A DNA stretch of 64,000 nucleotides from Kaistia sp. 32K. Its GTDB lineage: Bacteria > Pseudomonadota > Alphaproteobacteria > Rhizobiales > Kaistiaceae. Each line of letters starts with the position of its first letter. Within the stretch, counting starts at the first letter, position 1. Shown one piece after another: positions 35,998-45,305 of this stretch. The notes beneath the pieces were generated by a model that made no database searches, had not been told where the DNA came from, and worked only from the letters and a program-made list of their open reading frames with translations. The position numbers were made by a program, and so were the translations under genes. The stretch lies in NCBI RefSeq assembly GCF_016629525.1, contig NZ_AP024269.1:496001-560000 (forward strand), read 5' to 3'.

Positions 35998-38433
35998 CTA
36001 CCGATACGTCCCGCGCAGGTGCTGAATGGTGAGGTCCGCCGCCGTCGGCGGGCGGTGGCCTGCCTCCGGCTTGAAGGCGACGCTGCGCGGTTCGCCCGGC
36101 AGCAGCAGGAAGCTCGCATCGTCGAAATGGCCGGGAATCCCCTCCGCCTCGGCCCGGACATGGAACGCCGGCGCGTCGCTCGAAAGCGTGAAGCGGCCGG
36201 GGCCATCCTCACGCACCGAGACGTTCGCTTCGGGCAGCTCGAACCGCTTCGGCACGTCCGGGAAGACGACGATCTGGCGCTCCGGCGCCGCGACGCCGTC
36301 GACCTCCGCGTCTACAACGTAGAAGCGGTCCTGCGCGGCGGGTGCCGTGATCGTTGTGATCTCGATGGCGCGGTCGGGCGGTACATGGCCCTTGACGGTC
36401 CGTTCGTCGATCAGCGTGCCGTCGAGCCGGAAGCTCCGCAGCCGCGTCGCCAGCGCCACCTCGCGGTGCCGGTCGTTTATCGCGCGGACGATCAGTTCGC
36501 CGTCGTCGAGGCGGGCGGCGAGTGCGACGGGCGCGAAGAAGCGCTTGGCGTGATAATGCAGCGTCTTCCAGGCGAGCGAATGGTCGATCGACGACCAGGA
36601 GATTGACGGCCAGACGTCGTTCAATTGCCAGTAGAGCGCGCCCATCGAATGGGGCTTCAGGCTGCGCCAGTAGCGGACCGCCGTCTCGATCGCCAGCGCC
36701 TGCTGCAATTGCGAGAGGTAGACGAAGCTCTCGAAGCCGGACGGCACGCGGAAATAACGCGCCATGGTGTCGAGGATGCGCGAATTGCCGGCGCCGTCGC
36801 GCTGGTGGAATTCCATGACGGGAGAGGTGGCGTTCCAGCTCTCCGGCTCGGCGAAGGCGCGGATGCCGGTCATCGACGGAAACGACTGGAAGCCGAACTC
36901 GGAGCAGAAGCGCGGCTTCACCGTGTAGTAGTGCTCGAAATTCTTGTTCGAGTGCCAGACGTCCCAGAAATGCAGATCGCCCGAGCGATCGTCATGCCAG
37001 GCGTCGCCATAGTCCATGTCGCCGTTGCAGGGGCTGGATGGCCAGAAGCGCCGGTCGGGGTCGGTATCCTGCACCGCCTTGTCGATGGCGCGGTTGAAGC
37101 GGTCGTAATTGACCAGGTAGCGGTCGCGATTATTGCGCGAGATCTCGAACCAGTTGAGCGAGCCGATCACCTCGTTGTCGCCGCACCAGAGCGCGATCGA
37201 CGGCCGGCTGGAGAGGCGCTGGATCTGGTAGCGCAGCTCCGCGTCGATCTCGGCCAAAAAGTCCGGCGTCGAGGGATATTGCGAGCAGGAGAACATCATG
37301 TCCTGCCAAACCAGCAGGCCGAGCCGGTCGCAGGCGTCGTAGAAGGCGTCGAACTCGTAGAAGCCGCCGCCCCAGACGCGGATCATGTTCATGTTCGCTT
37401 CGACGGCGGCGGAGAGCAGCGCCTCGATGCGGCCGGCCGTGATCGCGGCGGGTAGCGCGTCGGCCGGAATCCAGTTCGCGCCCTTGGCGAAGATGTCGAC
37501 GCCGTTGACGCGGAAGAACATCGAGGCGCCGACCTCGTCATTCTCGGTCACCACCTCCAGCGTGCGAAAACCGACGCGGCGGCGGACGCTGTCGCCGGGG
37601 ATGGTGACGACGGCGTCGTAGAGCGGCTGCTTGCCATGGCCGGCCGGCCACCAGAGATCCGGCGTGCCGATGTCGAGCGGGATCTCCGCCTTGCCGCCAT
37701 GCTCCGCCGAGACCTTCACGGTCGCCGTCGCCGTCTTGCCGGCGAGCTCGAACGTCACGGGGAACGTCCCGTCCGCCTTGGCGGCAAGTTCAATCGCCGC
37801 GATCGCGGTCACCGTGCCGTCGGCGTGGTGACGCTGGCGGATCTGCACCGCTTCGAGCCGCGCCGCCTCGTAGAAGCGCAGCACCGGCTCGGCGTAGATG
37901 CCCGCCACCATCAGGCAGGGCCCCCAGTCCCAGCCGCCATGGCATTGCGGCTTGCGAATCATGTTGAGGTCGGGAACGCGGTTGTTCGAGACGCTCCAGG
38001 GGATCGGGAAGGGCTGCCTCTCTGCCCGCGCGATCGCCTCGGCCCCGGCCGGCGCGAAGCGGATGCGAATCTCGTTCGTGCCCGGCTTCAGGGCCTCGGT
38101 GACGTCGATGCGATGGCGCAGGAAGCAGGAGCCGAGCGTCGCGATCGGCGCGTCGTTCAGGAACACCTCGGCGAAGGTATCGACGAATTCGAGCTCCAGC
38201 ACGGCCCAGCGGCCGGCGAGCGCCGAGGCGCCGATCTCGAAATGGCGGCGGATCTCCCAGGCGCTCTCGCCGACCCACTGGATCTCGGCCTCGTGCATGG
38301 CGGCATAGGGGCTCGGAATCCGGCCGAGGGCGACGAGGGCGGAATGCACGTCGCCGGGAACCTGAATGGCCCCCAATGCATCCAAATCATCGTTCGAGAG
38401 TGTCCAGGAACCGGCGAGGGAATGTTTCGACAT
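35998..38433 (-). CDS. Beta-mannosidase, glycoside hydrolase family 2
   Basis: An 811-residue GH2 enzyme that releases mannose from the non-reducing ends of beta-mannosides. Domain order is an N-terminal jelly roll (residues 1-180, with GDVHSALVALGRIPSPY), an Ig-like domain, a TIM barrel, then C-terminal beta-sandwiches. The acid/base glutamate is in WCGDNEVIG near 419 and the nucleophile in FCSEFGFQSFPSM near 512. No signal peptide is present, so it acts on imported oligosaccharides. ATG 38433 gives the family N terminus. It stands alone, without a transporter or mannose genes. Confidence 0.87.
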   Translation of the reverse strand: MSKHSLAGSWTLSNDDLDALGAIQVPGDVHSALVALGRIPSPYAAMHEAEIQWVGESAWEIRRHFEIGASALAGRWAVLELEFVDTFAEVFLNDAPIATLGSCFLRHRIDVTEALKPGTNEIRIRFAPAGAEAIARAERQPFPIPWSVSNNRVPDLNMIRKPQCHGGWDWGPCLMVAGIYAEPVLRFYEAARLEAVQIRQRHHADGTVTAIAAIELAAKADGTFPVTFELAGKTATATVKVSAEHGGKAEIPLDIGTPDLWWPAGHGKQPLYDAVVTIPGDSVRRRVGFRTLEVVTENDEVGASMFFRVNGVDIFAKGANWIPADALPAAITAGRIEALLSAAVEANMNMIRVWGGGFYEFDAFYDACDRLGLLVWQDMMFSCSQYPSTPDFLAEIDAELRYQIQRLSSRPSIALWCGDNEVIGSLNWFEISRNNRDRYLVNYDRFNRAIDKAVQDTDPDRRFWPSSPCNGDMDYGDAWHDDRSGDLHFWDVWHSNKNFEHYYTVKPRFCSEFGFQSFPSMTGIRAFAEPESWNATSPVMEFHQRDGAGNSRILDTMARYFRVPSGFESFVYLSQLQQALAIETAVRYWRSLKPHSMGALYWQLNDVWPSISWSSIDHSLAWKTLHYHAKRFFAPVALAARLDDGELIVRAINDRHREVALATRLRSFRLDGTLIDERTVKGHVPPDRAIEITTITAPAAQDRFYVVDAEVDGVAAPERQIVVFPDVPKRFELPEANVSVREDGPGRFTLSSDAPAFHVRAEAEGIPGHFDDASFLLLPGEPRSVAFKPEAGHRPPTAADLTIQHLRGTYR

Positions 38434-38665
38434 TGATGGGAACCTTGGGGCAATGCGGCCATTGGGCGGCCATCGAACGGTCAGCGTCGCCACTCCCGTT
38501 GCGGAATGCAATGCCGGAGGGCGCTACCGGGCGAATTGCACCCCAGCATTCGGTTCGCGAAGATAATTTCGCGCTTCCATTTGTCGTCCGGGATGCTCAT
38601 ATGCCAGGTAGAAGCGTGCCCAGTACAAGCGCGAACGCGTAGCCGTCAGATTGGAGGAGTGTCCT

Positions 38666-39637
38666 ATGACCTCGAAACTTGATCAGCTTAAAGCCATGAC
38701 CGTTGTCGTTGCCGACACCGGCGATCTCGAGGCCATCAAGACCTATCGCCCGGTCGATTGCACGACCAACCCGTCGCTCGTCCTGAAGGCGGCCGAGCTG
38801 CCGGCCTACCAGGACGTCATCGAGAGCGCGATCGCCTGGGGCCGCAAGCAGGGCGGCACGCAGGACGCCGTCGCGGCGCATGTTGCCGACCGTCTCGCCG
38901 TCGCCTTCGGCGCCGAGATGTCGAAGCTCGTTCCCGGCCGCATCTCGACCGAGGTCGACGCCGACCTCTCCTTCGACGTGGAAGGCTCGGTAAAGCGCGC
39001 TCGCGACATCATCGCCGCCTATGACGCCCTCGGCGTCCCACGCGAGAAGATCCTCGTCAAGCTCGCCTCGACCTGGGAGGGTATCCGCGCCGCCGCGATC
39101 CTCCAGAAGGAAGGCATCGACTGCAACCTGACGCTGCTGTTCTCGCTCGCCCAGGCGGTCGCCTGCGCCGAGGCCGGCGTGTTCCTGATCTCGCCCTTCG
39201 TCGGCCGCATCCTCGACTGGCACGTCAAGGCTTCCGGCAAGACGTTCGAGCCGGAAGAGGATCCGGGCGTCCTCTCGGTCCGCCAGATCTACAGCTACTA
39301 CAAGCAGCACGGCATCGAGACCGTCGTCATGGGCGCTTCCTTCCGCTCGACCGGCGAGATCGAGGCTCTGGCCGGCTGTGACCGCCTGACCATCGCCCCG
39401 GCCCTGCTCGAGAAGCTCGCCGCCGACAACGGCACGCTGGTGCGCAAGCTCGACCCGGCCAATACGGGCGAGAAGATCGCCGCCATCTCGGCCGACGAGA
39501 AGAGCTTCCGCTGGGCGATGAACGAGGACCAGATGGCGACCGAGAAGCTCTCGGAAGGCATCCGCCTGTTCGCCAAGGACCTGCGCGCCCTCCGCACGCT
39601 GATCGCCAAGCGCCTCGAGGCCGGCGTCCCGGCCTGA
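38666..39637 (+). CDS. tal: Transaldolase (TalB-like)
   Basis: A 323-residue class I aldolase of the pentose phosphate pathway that moves a dihydroxyacetone unit between sedoheptulose 7-phosphate and glyceraldehyde 3-phosphate. The Schiff-base lysine is K132 in [12 protein letters not shown]. The N-terminal [13 protein letters not shown] and the [10 protein letters not shown] motif define the TalB group. ATG 38666 has GGAGGAG upstream. A strong terminator follows 22 nt after the stop, so the gene is monocistronic. Confidence 0.93.
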   Translation: MTSKLDQLKAMTVVVADTGDLEAIKTYRPVDCTTNPSLVLKAAELPAYQDVIESAIAWGRKQGGTQDAVAAHVADRLAVAFGAEMSKLVPGRISTEVDADLSFDVEGSVKRARDIIAAYDALGVPREKILVKLASTWEGIRAAAILQKEGIDCNLTLLFSLAQAVACAEAGVFLISPFVGRILDWHVKASGKTFEPEEDPGVLSVRQIYSYYKQHGIETVVMGASFRSTGEIEALAGCDRLTIAPALLEKLAADNGTLVRKLDPANTGEKIAAISADEKSFRWAMNEDQMATEKLSEGIRLFAKDLRALRTLIAKRLEAGVPA

Positions 39638-39658
39638 TCGATCCTTCGCTGAGACAAG

Positions 39659-39697
39659 AGGCCGGCCGCCCGATGGGTGGCCGGCCTTTTTTATTTT
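39659..39697 (+). terminator. Intrinsic terminator of transaldolase
   Basis: AGGCCGGCC pairs with GGCCGGCCT (39659-39667 and 39679-39687). An inner CCC/GGG extension adds to the stem, and TTTTTTATTTT follows. Confidence 0.92.
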
Positions 39698-39711
39698 GGG
39701 GTTGCCCGACC

Positions 39712-39847
39712 TTCCTTCACCTCTCCCATGGGGAGAGGTCGGCCCGCAGGGTCGGGTGAGGGGTTGTGACCTCACCGGAGAAGGCTGAACCCCTCACCCG
39801 CCGCACGTTGTGCGTCGACCTCTCCCCATGGGAGAGGTGAAGGGGGA
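39712..39847. repeat. Palindromic repeat, family C variant (CTCTCCCATGGGGAGAG)
   Basis: CACCTCTCCCATGGGGAGAGG opens the element and CCTCTCCCCATGGGAGAGGTG closes it, with GGTCGGGTGAGGGG and CCCCTCACCC pairing inside. The whole forms a long imperfect cruciform or RNA hairpin between the transaldolase and GntR gene ends. Confidence 0.85.
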
Positions 39848-39879
39848 CTGAGCAAATACCCGCGACGGGGAAACGCCCC

Positions 39880-40593
39880 CTACAGCCCGATCTCGACGCC
39901 CGTCGTCGGGGCCAGAAAACTCTGGATCTGGCGGACGATCTGCGCCGCGTGGTCGCGGCCGAGCGTCTCGGCGCGGTCGCGGTCGCCGGCGGCGATGGCG
40001 GCGATCAGCGCCTCGTGCTCGTCGACGAATTCCTGCGGCAGGTGGTCCTCGTAGGTGAGGTAATAGAGCCGGAGCAGCCGCGTGCCCTCGTTGAGCAGGC
40101 GGGCGAAGAGATCCGTGTAGTAGCGGTTGCCGCCGGCGATCGCGATGGCGAGGTGGAAGGCGCGGTTGGTCTCGATCATGCCGATGGCGTCGGAGGCGGA
40201 AACCGCCGCGACGAACTCGTTCTGGCAGGCCCTGAGCGCCGCGAGATCGGCATCGCTCCGCCGTTCCGCCGCCAGCCGCGCCGTCACCCGGTACATCAGC
40301 ATCAGCGCGTCGAGATAGTCCGGCAATCCGGCATAGTCGATGATCGAGACGATGGTGTTGCGGTTCGGCAGCGTCGTCGCCAGCCCCTCCGCCACCAGCT
40401 TCACCAGCGCCTCGCGCACCGGCGTCCGCGACAGGCCGAAGCGGGCCGAGAGGCCGACCTCGTCGAGCGGGTCGCCGGGGGCGAGCGCCATGTCGAGGAT
40501 ATCGCGCTTCAGCGCGTCATAGACGGCCGAGACGCCGAAGCCGCGCCGATGCGCCGTCTCGCCCGCCTCTTTCCGCTGCCCGTCCTTCGCCAC
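39880..40593 (-). CDS. GntR-family regulator with FCD domain
   Basis: A 237-residue transcription factor. The winged helix-turn-helix lies at about 20-85 (DEVGLSARFGLSRTPVREALVKLVAEGLA), and an all-helical FCD ligand domain with metal-binding histidines (FHLAIAIAGGNRYY, HEALIAAI) follows. It is divergent from a DapA-family gene and a proline-racemase-family gene. That is the arrangement of hydroxyproline regulators (HypR) in rhizobia, so it probably controls those genes through the TGTATACA/TGTACA sites between them. Confidence 0.83.
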   Translation of the reverse strand: MAKDGQRKEAGETAHRRGFGVSAVYDALKRDILDMALAPGDPLDEVGLSARFGLSRTPVREALVKLVAEGLATTLPNRNTIVSIIDYAGLPDYLDALMLMYRVTARLAAERRSDADLAALRACQNEFVAAVSASDAIGMIETNRAFHLAIAIAGGNRYYTDLFARLLNEGTRLLRLYYLTYEDHLPQEFVDEHEALIAAIAAGDRDRAETLGRDHAAQIVRQIQSFLAPTTGVEIGL

Positions 40594-40688
40594 CCGCCGT
40601 CCCCCTCGCTGTTCCCGACCTTATAGGGCCCACGTCACCAGCCTGTCGACGTCGACGGCACCCTTGCTTGCCGCTTCGTCGTGTCACG

Positions 40689-40705
40689 TGTATACAGATT
40701 GTACA
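40689..40705 (+). promoter_or_regulatory. Probable GntR/FCD operator
   Basis: TGTATACA (40689-40696) and TGTACA (40700-40705) are each perfect palindromes of the TGT-N-ACA type bound by FCD regulators. Together they make GTGTATACAGATTGTACAC, a near-symmetric site. They lie 31 nt before the ATG of the DapA-family gene, in the divergent promoter. Confidence 0.6.
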
Positions 40706-40736
40706 CATTTCGATCAGATCCGGACAGGAGGATGGA

Positions 40737-41669
40737 ATGGCGAGGCCGAAGGTGAACTGGGGCGGGGTCTTTCCCGCCGTGACGACGCAGCTCCGCGCCG
40801 ATTTCTCCGTCGATCTCGACGCCACCGCCCGGGTGATCGAGGCGCTGATCCGCGACGGCATTTCCGGCCTGGTGATGTGCGGCACGGTCGGCGAAAATCC
40901 GGCGCTCACCCGCTCGGAAAAGATCGCGCTGCTGGAAATGGCGAAGGCAACGGCGAGGGGGCGTGTCCCGGTCCTCTCCGGCGTTGCCGAATATACGAGC
41001 GCCTTCGGCTCGGACTATGCGCGCGAGGCGGCGCGGGCCGGCATCGACGGGCTGATGGTGATGCCGGCCATGGTCTATCCGGCCAAGCCCCGCGAGACGC
41101 GCGATCATTTTGCCACCATCGCGCGCGCGACCGACCTGCCGATCATGATCTACAACAACCCGCCCTCCTACCGGACTGACGTCACCCCGGCCATGCTGGC
41201 GGAGCTCGCCGATTACGAGACGATCGTCGCCTTCAAGGATTCCTCCGGCGATACGCGCCGCATCGTCGACGTCCGCAACATGACGGGCGATCGCTTCATC
41301 CCCTTCTGCGGCCTCGACGACGTCGTGCTCGAATGCGTCATGCTCGGCGCCGTCGGCTGGGTCTCCGGCATGTCCAACATCTTTCCGCGCGAGGGGGAGA
41401 CCCTGTTCCGGCTGGCGCGGGCCGGCCGATACCAGGAGGCGCTGGCGATTTACGACTGGTACATGCCGCTCCTGCATCTCGACGCCCGCGCCGATCTCGT
41501 CCAGGCGATCAAGCTCTGCGAGAAGATTGCCGGCCGGGGCACGGATCTCTGCCGCCCGCCGCGGCTGCCGCTCGACGCCGCCGAGACGGCCGAGATCGAG
41601 GCGATCATGCGACAGGCGCTGGCGACCCGCCCGAACCTTCCGGATGTGGGCTTGCCGCTGGCGGCCTGA
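40737..41669 (+). CDS. DapA-family aldolase/deaminase, likely hydroxyproline HypD-type
   Basis: A 310-residue TIM-barrel enzyme of the dihydrodipicolinate synthase family. The Schiff-base lysine is K167 (VAFKDSSGD) and the tyrosine is Y139 in IMIYNNPPSY. The family covers dapA, sialate lyases and, in rhizobia, the deaminase acting on pyrroline-4-hydroxy-2-carboxylate (HypD). Being next to a proline-racemase-family epimerase and a GntR/FCD regulator favours the HypD role over lysine synthesis; that is inference. ATG 40737 follows AGGAGGATGGA. Confidence 0.8.
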   Translation: MARPKVNWGGVFPAVTTQLRADFSVDLDATARVIEALIRDGISGLVMCGTVGENPALTRSEKIALLEMAKATARGRVPVLSGVAEYTSAFGSDYAREAARAGIDGLMVMPAMVYPAKPRETRDHFATIARATDLPIMIYNNPPSYRTDVTPAMLAELADYETIVAFKDSSGDTRRIVDVRNMTGDRFIPFCGLDDVVLECVMLGAVGWVSGMSNIFPREGETLFRLARAGRYQEALAIYDWYMPLLHLDARADLVQAIKLCEKIAGRGTDLCRPPRLPLDAAETAEIEAIMRQALATRPNLPDVGLPLAA

Positions 41670-41716
41670 CCATCCGATCATCGCGCAGCCAACGAGGCAG
41701 CAGGAGCATGGGAAGT

Positions 41717-42733
41717 ATGGCGCGGCACACCTTCGTCTGCATCGACGGCCACACCTGCGGCAATCCCGTCCGCGTCGTCACCGGCGGTTCGATCCCGGTG
41801 CTGAAGGGCGCGACCATGTTCGACAAGCGCCAGCATTTCCTGGTCGAGTTCGACTGGATTCGGAAGTCGCTCTGCTTCGAGCCGCGCGGCCACGACATGA
41901 TGTCCGGCTCGATCCTCTACCCGCCGTCGAGCGACGCCTACGACGTGGCGATCCTGTTCATCGAGACCTCGGGCTGCCTGCCGATGTGCGGCCATGGCAC
42001 GATCGGCACGGTGACGACGATCATCGAGCACGGCCTCGTCACGCCGAAGACGCCCGGCCTTCTGCGGCTGGAGACGCCGGCGGGCCTGGTCGAGGCGCGC
42101 TATGTCCAGAATGGGCCCTATGTCGACAGCGTCACGCTGACCAACGTGCCGTCCTTCCTGCTCGGGCGGGACTACGAGGTCGAGGTCGACGGCCTCGGCG
42201 CGCTCAAGGTCGACATCGCCTATGGCGGCAACTTCTATGCGATCGTCGAACCGCAGCCGAACTATTCGGATCTTTCGGACTTTGAGCCCTCCGACATCGT
42301 CCGCCTGTCGCCAAAACTGCGCGCCGCCTTCAACGCGCGGCACAGCATCGTGCATCCGGAAAACCCGGCGCTGGACCGGCTCACCCATGTGCTCTGGACC
42401 GGCCGGCCGAAGAATCCCGGCTCCTCTGCGCGCAACGCCGTCTTCTATGGCGACAAGGCGATCGACCGCTCGCCCTGCGGCACCGGCACCTCTGCCCGCC
42501 TCGCGCAACTCTTCGCCACCGGCCGGCTGAGCCAGGGTGACGCCTTCGTGCATGAGAGTATCATCGGCTCGACCTTCACCGGCCGCGTCGCCGGCACCAC
42601 CACGGTCGGCGGGCTGCCGGCGATCATCCCGACGATCGAGGGCTGGGCGCGGGTGACCGGCTACAACACCATCTTCGTCGACGATCGCGATCCGTTCTGG
42701 GCCGGTTTCCAGGTCGTCGACGGGGCCGGGTAG
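41717..42733 (+). CDS. Proline racemase family, probable 4-hydroxyproline 2-epimerase
   Basis: A 338-residue cofactor-free epimerase that would convert trans-4-hydroxy-L-proline to cis-4-hydroxy-D-proline. Both catalytic cysteines are present: C91 in LPMCGHGTIG and C254 in SPCGTGTSA. This argues against the dehydratase subgroup, where the second is threonine. The N terminus MARHTFVCIDGHTCGNPVR matches 4-hydroxyproline epimerases, hence ATG 41717 over ATG 41708. It is 47 nt downstream of the DapA-family gene. The D-hydroxyproline oxidase and the semialdehyde dehydrogenase are not in this window. Confidence 0.82.
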   Translation: MARHTFVCIDGHTCGNPVRVVTGGSIPVLKGATMFDKRQHFLVEFDWIRKSLCFEPRGHDMMSGSILYPPSSDAYDVAILFIETSGCLPMCGHGTIGTVTTIIEHGLVTPKTPGLLRLETPAGLVEARYVQNGPYVDSVTLTNVPSFLLGRDYEVEVDGLGALKVDIAYGGNFYAIVEPQPNYSDLSDFEPSDIVRLSPKLRAAFNARHSIVHPENPALDRLTHVLWTGRPKNPGSSARNAVFYGDKAIDRSPCGTGTSARLAQLFATGRLSQGDAFVHESIIGSTFTGRVAGTTTVGGLPAIIPTIEGWARVTGYNTIFVDDRDPFWAGFQVVDGAG

Positions 42734-42838
42734 GGGGCGACCCTGCCAAGAAGTGTGATGTCGGCTGCATCGGGATCGTAGCGGCGGTCGGTCGGCTCGG
42801 CTAAAACGGCTTAACCGCCGCCAATCTGGATTGCTGCC

Positions 42839-43870
42839 ATGCGTGCTCTCGTTCTCGAAGAAAAGCTCAAGCTCTCGCTGCGCGACATCGACCTGCCGCT
42901 CGAAGTCGGCCCGCGCGACGTCCGCATCGCCATCCACACGGTCGGCGTCTGCGGCTCGGACGTGCACTATTATACGCATGGCGCGATCGGCCCGTTCATC
43001 GTTAGGGAGCCGATGGTGCTCGGCCACGAGGCCGCCGGCACGGTCGTCGAGATCGGCTCCGAGGTGAAGAACCTCAAGGTAGGCGATCGCGTCTGCATGG
43101 AGCCGGGCGTCCCGGATCTGACCTCCAAGGCGTCGAAGCTCGGCATCTACAATGTCGATCCGAGCGTCACCTTCTGGGCGACGCCGCCGGTGCATGGCTG
43201 CCTGACGCCGGAAGTCGTCTTCCCGGCCGCCTTCACCTACAAGCTGCCCGACAATGTCTCCTTCGCGGAAGGCGCGCTGGTCGAGCCCTTCGCCATCGGC
43301 ATGCAGGCGGCGGCCAAGGCCAAGATCGTCCCCGGCGACACGGCGCTGGTGATCGGCGCCGGCCCGATCGGCATCATGGTGGCGCTGGCAGCGCTCGCCG
43401 GCGGCTGCAGCCGCGTCTACATCTCCGACCTCGTCAACGAGAAGCTCGCCATCGCCGGCCGCTATGACGGCGTCATCCCGGTCAACATCCGCGAGCAGGA
43501 CCTGAAGGCGAAGATCGCGGCCGAGACGGACAATTGGGGCGTCGACATCGTGTTCGAGGCCTCCGGTTCCCCGCGCGCCTATGACGGCATCTTCAATTAT
43601 GTCCGTCCCGGCGGCGCGATCGTCTTCGTCGGGCTGCCGGTCGAGCCGATCGCCCTCGACATCGTCTCGGCCTCGGCCAAGGAAGTGCGGATGGAGACGG
43701 TGTTCCGCTATGCCAATGTCTTCGATCGCGCGCTGGCGCTGATCGCGTCGGGCAAGGTCGACCTGAAGCCGCTGATCACCGGCACCTACGACTTCGAGGA
43801 GTCGATCGCCGCCTTCGAGCGCGCCGCCTCCGCCAACCCGAACGACGTCAAGCTGCAGATCACGCTCTGA
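42839..43870 (+). CDS. Zinc-dependent polyol (xylitol/sorbitol-type) dehydrogenase
   Basis: A 343-residue medium-chain dehydrogenase. The catalytic zinc ligands are the cysteine in [11 protein letters not shown] near 38, the histidine in LGHEAAG near 63 and a downstream Glu; the NAD site is [15 protein letters not shown] near 172-186. It resembles xylitol/sorbitol dehydrogenases, which oxidise the polyol to the ketose. The lobe that normally holds four structural-zinc cysteines (after EPGVP) has none here, so it binds one zinc per subunit. It is monocistronic, with a 105-bp gap upstream. Confidence 0.82.
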   Translation: MRALVLEEKLKLSLRDIDLPLEVGPRDVRIAIHTVGVCGSDVHYYTHGAIGPFIVREPMVLGHEAAGTVVEIGSEVKNLKVGDRVCMEPGVPDLTSKASKLGIYNVDPSVTFWATPPVHGCLTPEVVFPAAFTYKLPDNVSFAEGALVEPFAIGMQAAAKAKIVPGDTALVIGAGPIGIMVALAALAGGCSRVYISDLVNEKLAIAGRYDGVIPVNIREQDLKAKIAAETDNWGVDIVFEASGSPRAYDGIFNYVRPGGAIVFVGLPVEPIALDIVSASAKEVRMETVFRYANVFDRALALIASGKVDLKPLITGTYDFEESIAAFERAASANPNDVKLQITL

Positions 43871-43956
43871 GGCTCTTCCTCTTCACCTCTCCCTCAGGGC
43901 GACCTTTGCGCAACACCGAAAGGTCGCCATGCAGCCCTCTGCCCATGGGCAGAGCA

Positions 43957-44069
43957 CCGTCGCCCCGGCGAAGGCCGGGGCCCATGAACACCGGCCAAGA
44001 AAGCTTGGTTGAGCCGATCGGCTACAGGCCTGTGTGTATGGATCCCGGCCTTCGCCGGGATGACGACGG
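43957..44069. repeat. Dispersed palindromic repeat, family A pair
   Basis: CCGTCGCCCCGGCGAAGGCCGGGGCCCATG opens the element and TATGGATCCCGGCCTTCGCCGGGATGACGACGG closes it; each unit is a hairpin and the two are inverted. A fragment of the CACCTCTCCCTCAGGG element lies just before it (about 43881-43900). They occupy most of the 299-bp gap between the dehydrogenase and the PRC-barrel gene; no gene was seen. Confidence 0.82.
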
Positions 44070-44121
44070 AGGGTGGCAAGGTCCGACCGGCATGATGAGA
44101 ACGCTGCCACGCGGATACCAA

Positions 44122-44149
44122 AAAAGCCCCGGATCGCTCCGGGGCTTTT
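44122..44149. terminator. Bidirectional intrinsic terminator
   Basis: AAAAGCCCCGGA-TCGC-TCCGGGGCTTTT is a perfect 12-bp inverted repeat with a tetraloop and A/T tracts on both sides. It serves the convergent dehydrogenase (plus) and PRC-barrel (minus) genes. Confidence 0.93.
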
Positions 44150-44169
44150 CCATTTGCGAGCCTACCGGA

Positions 44170-44538
44170 TCACATCATCCAGTAGGGCGGCATGCCGTAA
44201 TAGTCGTGCACGCGCTTTTCATAGTCGCGGTCGCCCCAGGCCGGCTCGTCGCCTTCGTCATAGGCGGGGCCGCCTTCCAGCTGTTCCTTGGTCAGGCCGA
44301 CCACATAGCCACCCTGGTTGGTGTCGTATTTCAGCGTATTCCACGGCAGGGGATGGTATTTCTCGCCGAGGCCCAGGAAGCCGCCGAAGGACAGAATCGC
44401 ATAGGCGACGCGTCCGGTCTGCTTGTCGATCATGATGTCATGAATATCGCCAAGACGATCGCCGGCTGTATTGTAGACGGCGGTACCGTCAACCTTCGCG
44501 GCGCCAATCAGCGAATTGGAAACGTGCGCATGTTCCAT
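44170..44538 (-). CDS. PRC-barrel domain protein
   Basis: A 122-residue soluble protein. The PRC-barrel fold covers about residues 8-85 (LIGAAKVDGTAVYNTAGDRLGDIHDIMIDKQTGRVAYAILSFGGFLG). It ends in an acidic and aromatic tail, DYYGMPPYWMM. PRC-barrel proteins of this type are abundant in alphaproteobacteria and often stress-induced, and the domain is shared with RimM and the photosynthetic reaction centre H subunit. The molecular role is unknown. It is monocistronic and ends at the bidirectional terminator. Confidence 0.8.
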   Translation of the reverse strand: MEHAHVSNSLIGAAKVDGTAVYNTAGDRLGDIHDIMIDKQTGRVAYAILSFGGFLGLGEKYHPLPWNTLKYDTNQGGYVVGLTKEQLEGGPAYDEGDEPAWGDRDYEKRVHDYYGMPPYWMM

Positions 44539-44618
44539 CGTCTTCCTCCATGTTGCGTATTCATGGCAGGTTAACGTCGAGCGCCGGTCTTGGTTCCGAA
44601 TAAGGCGCGCCGTTTTGG

Positions 44619-45071
44619 TCAGGCGCTCGCGGGCCTCCGCGCGACGAGATAGATGTGCTCGCAGGCGAGCACCGTCTCGCCGGTCTGCTTGGTGACGGTG
44701 ACGAGCTCGGCGACGATGCCGTGCGTGGCGCGCTTCGGGTGGTCGCGCTTGTCGACGATCTCAGCCTCGACCGTGATGGTGTCGTTGATGAAGACGGGCC
44801 TCACGAACCGCACCTTGTCATAGCCATAGGACATGGCGTGCGGATTGATCGTCGTCGCCGTCATGCCGACCGCCACCGACAGGATCAGCGTGCCATGGGC
44901 GACGCGTTGCTTGAAGTCCTGCGTCGCGCACCATTCGGCGTCCATGTGGTGCGGGAAGAAGTCGCCCGTCTGCCCGGCATGGATGACGATGTCGGCCTCG
45001 GTGATCGTGCGGCCCATCGTGCGGCGGGTGAAGCCGATCTCGTAGTCCTCGAAGAACTGCTCGACGATCAT
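44619..45071 (-). CDS. MaoC-like dehydratase/hydratase, copy 1
   Basis: A 150-residue hot-dog-fold protein of the MaoC (R-specific enoyl-CoA hydratase) family. The catalytic Asp/His region is [12 protein letters not shown] near 37-48, and [19 protein letters not shown] near 81-99 is a conserved strand. The same YGYDK(V/L)RF block occurs in the second MaoC gene at 51280, so the two are related. It is the promoter-distal gene of a minus-strand set with an SDR and an enolase-superfamily gene, separated from the SDR gene by a family A repeat. The CoA-ester substrate is unknown. Confidence 0.82.
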   Translation of the reverse strand: MIVEQFFEDYEIGFTRRTMGRTITEADIVIHAGQTGDFFPHHMDAEWCATQDFKQRVAHGTLILSVAVGMTATTINPHAMSYGYDKVRFVRPVFINDTITVEAEIVDKRDHPKRATHGIVAELVTVTKQTGETVLACEHIYLVARRPASA

Positions 45072-45120
45072 GGGGTCTGGTCCTTGGCAGCCGGCCGCAA
45101 TGTCGGCGCCGGAAAAGCTG

Positions 45121-45213
45121 CGTCATCCCGGCGAAGACCCGGGATCCATTCAGCCAAAGCGCTGAACGGCGAGGCTCGGGCTGCATGGATCCCCGCTTTC
45201 GCGGGGAAGACGG
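45121..45213. repeat. Dispersed palindromic repeat, family A pair
   Basis: CGTCATCCCGGCGAAGACCC then GGGATCCATTCAGCC, a variable middle, then CATGGATCCCCGC-TTTC-GCGGGGAAGACGG. It lies between two genes on the same strand (MaoC and SDR), so it may separate transcripts or process the message. Confidence 0.8.
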
Positions 45214-45305
45214 CGGGGGCAGGGATACCGCCTCCGCCGGTCGAAAGGTTGCCTCCTGCCGCCATCCGAGCTTGCCGGATGCGGGAGAGGGCAGGGCGAG
45301 GGGCC

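Noticed and set aside
35726..36025. A 99-codon frame within the gap before the beta-mannosidase gene
   Set aside because: It is made of repeat DNA (CTCCCC hairpin plus family B), and the same translated words appear at other repeat copies.
40737..41669. Assignment of the DapA-family gene as lysine-biosynthetic dapA
   Set aside because: The neighbours are a GntR/FCD regulator and a proline-racemase-family gene, not lysine genes; catabolic use is more likely, though not proven.
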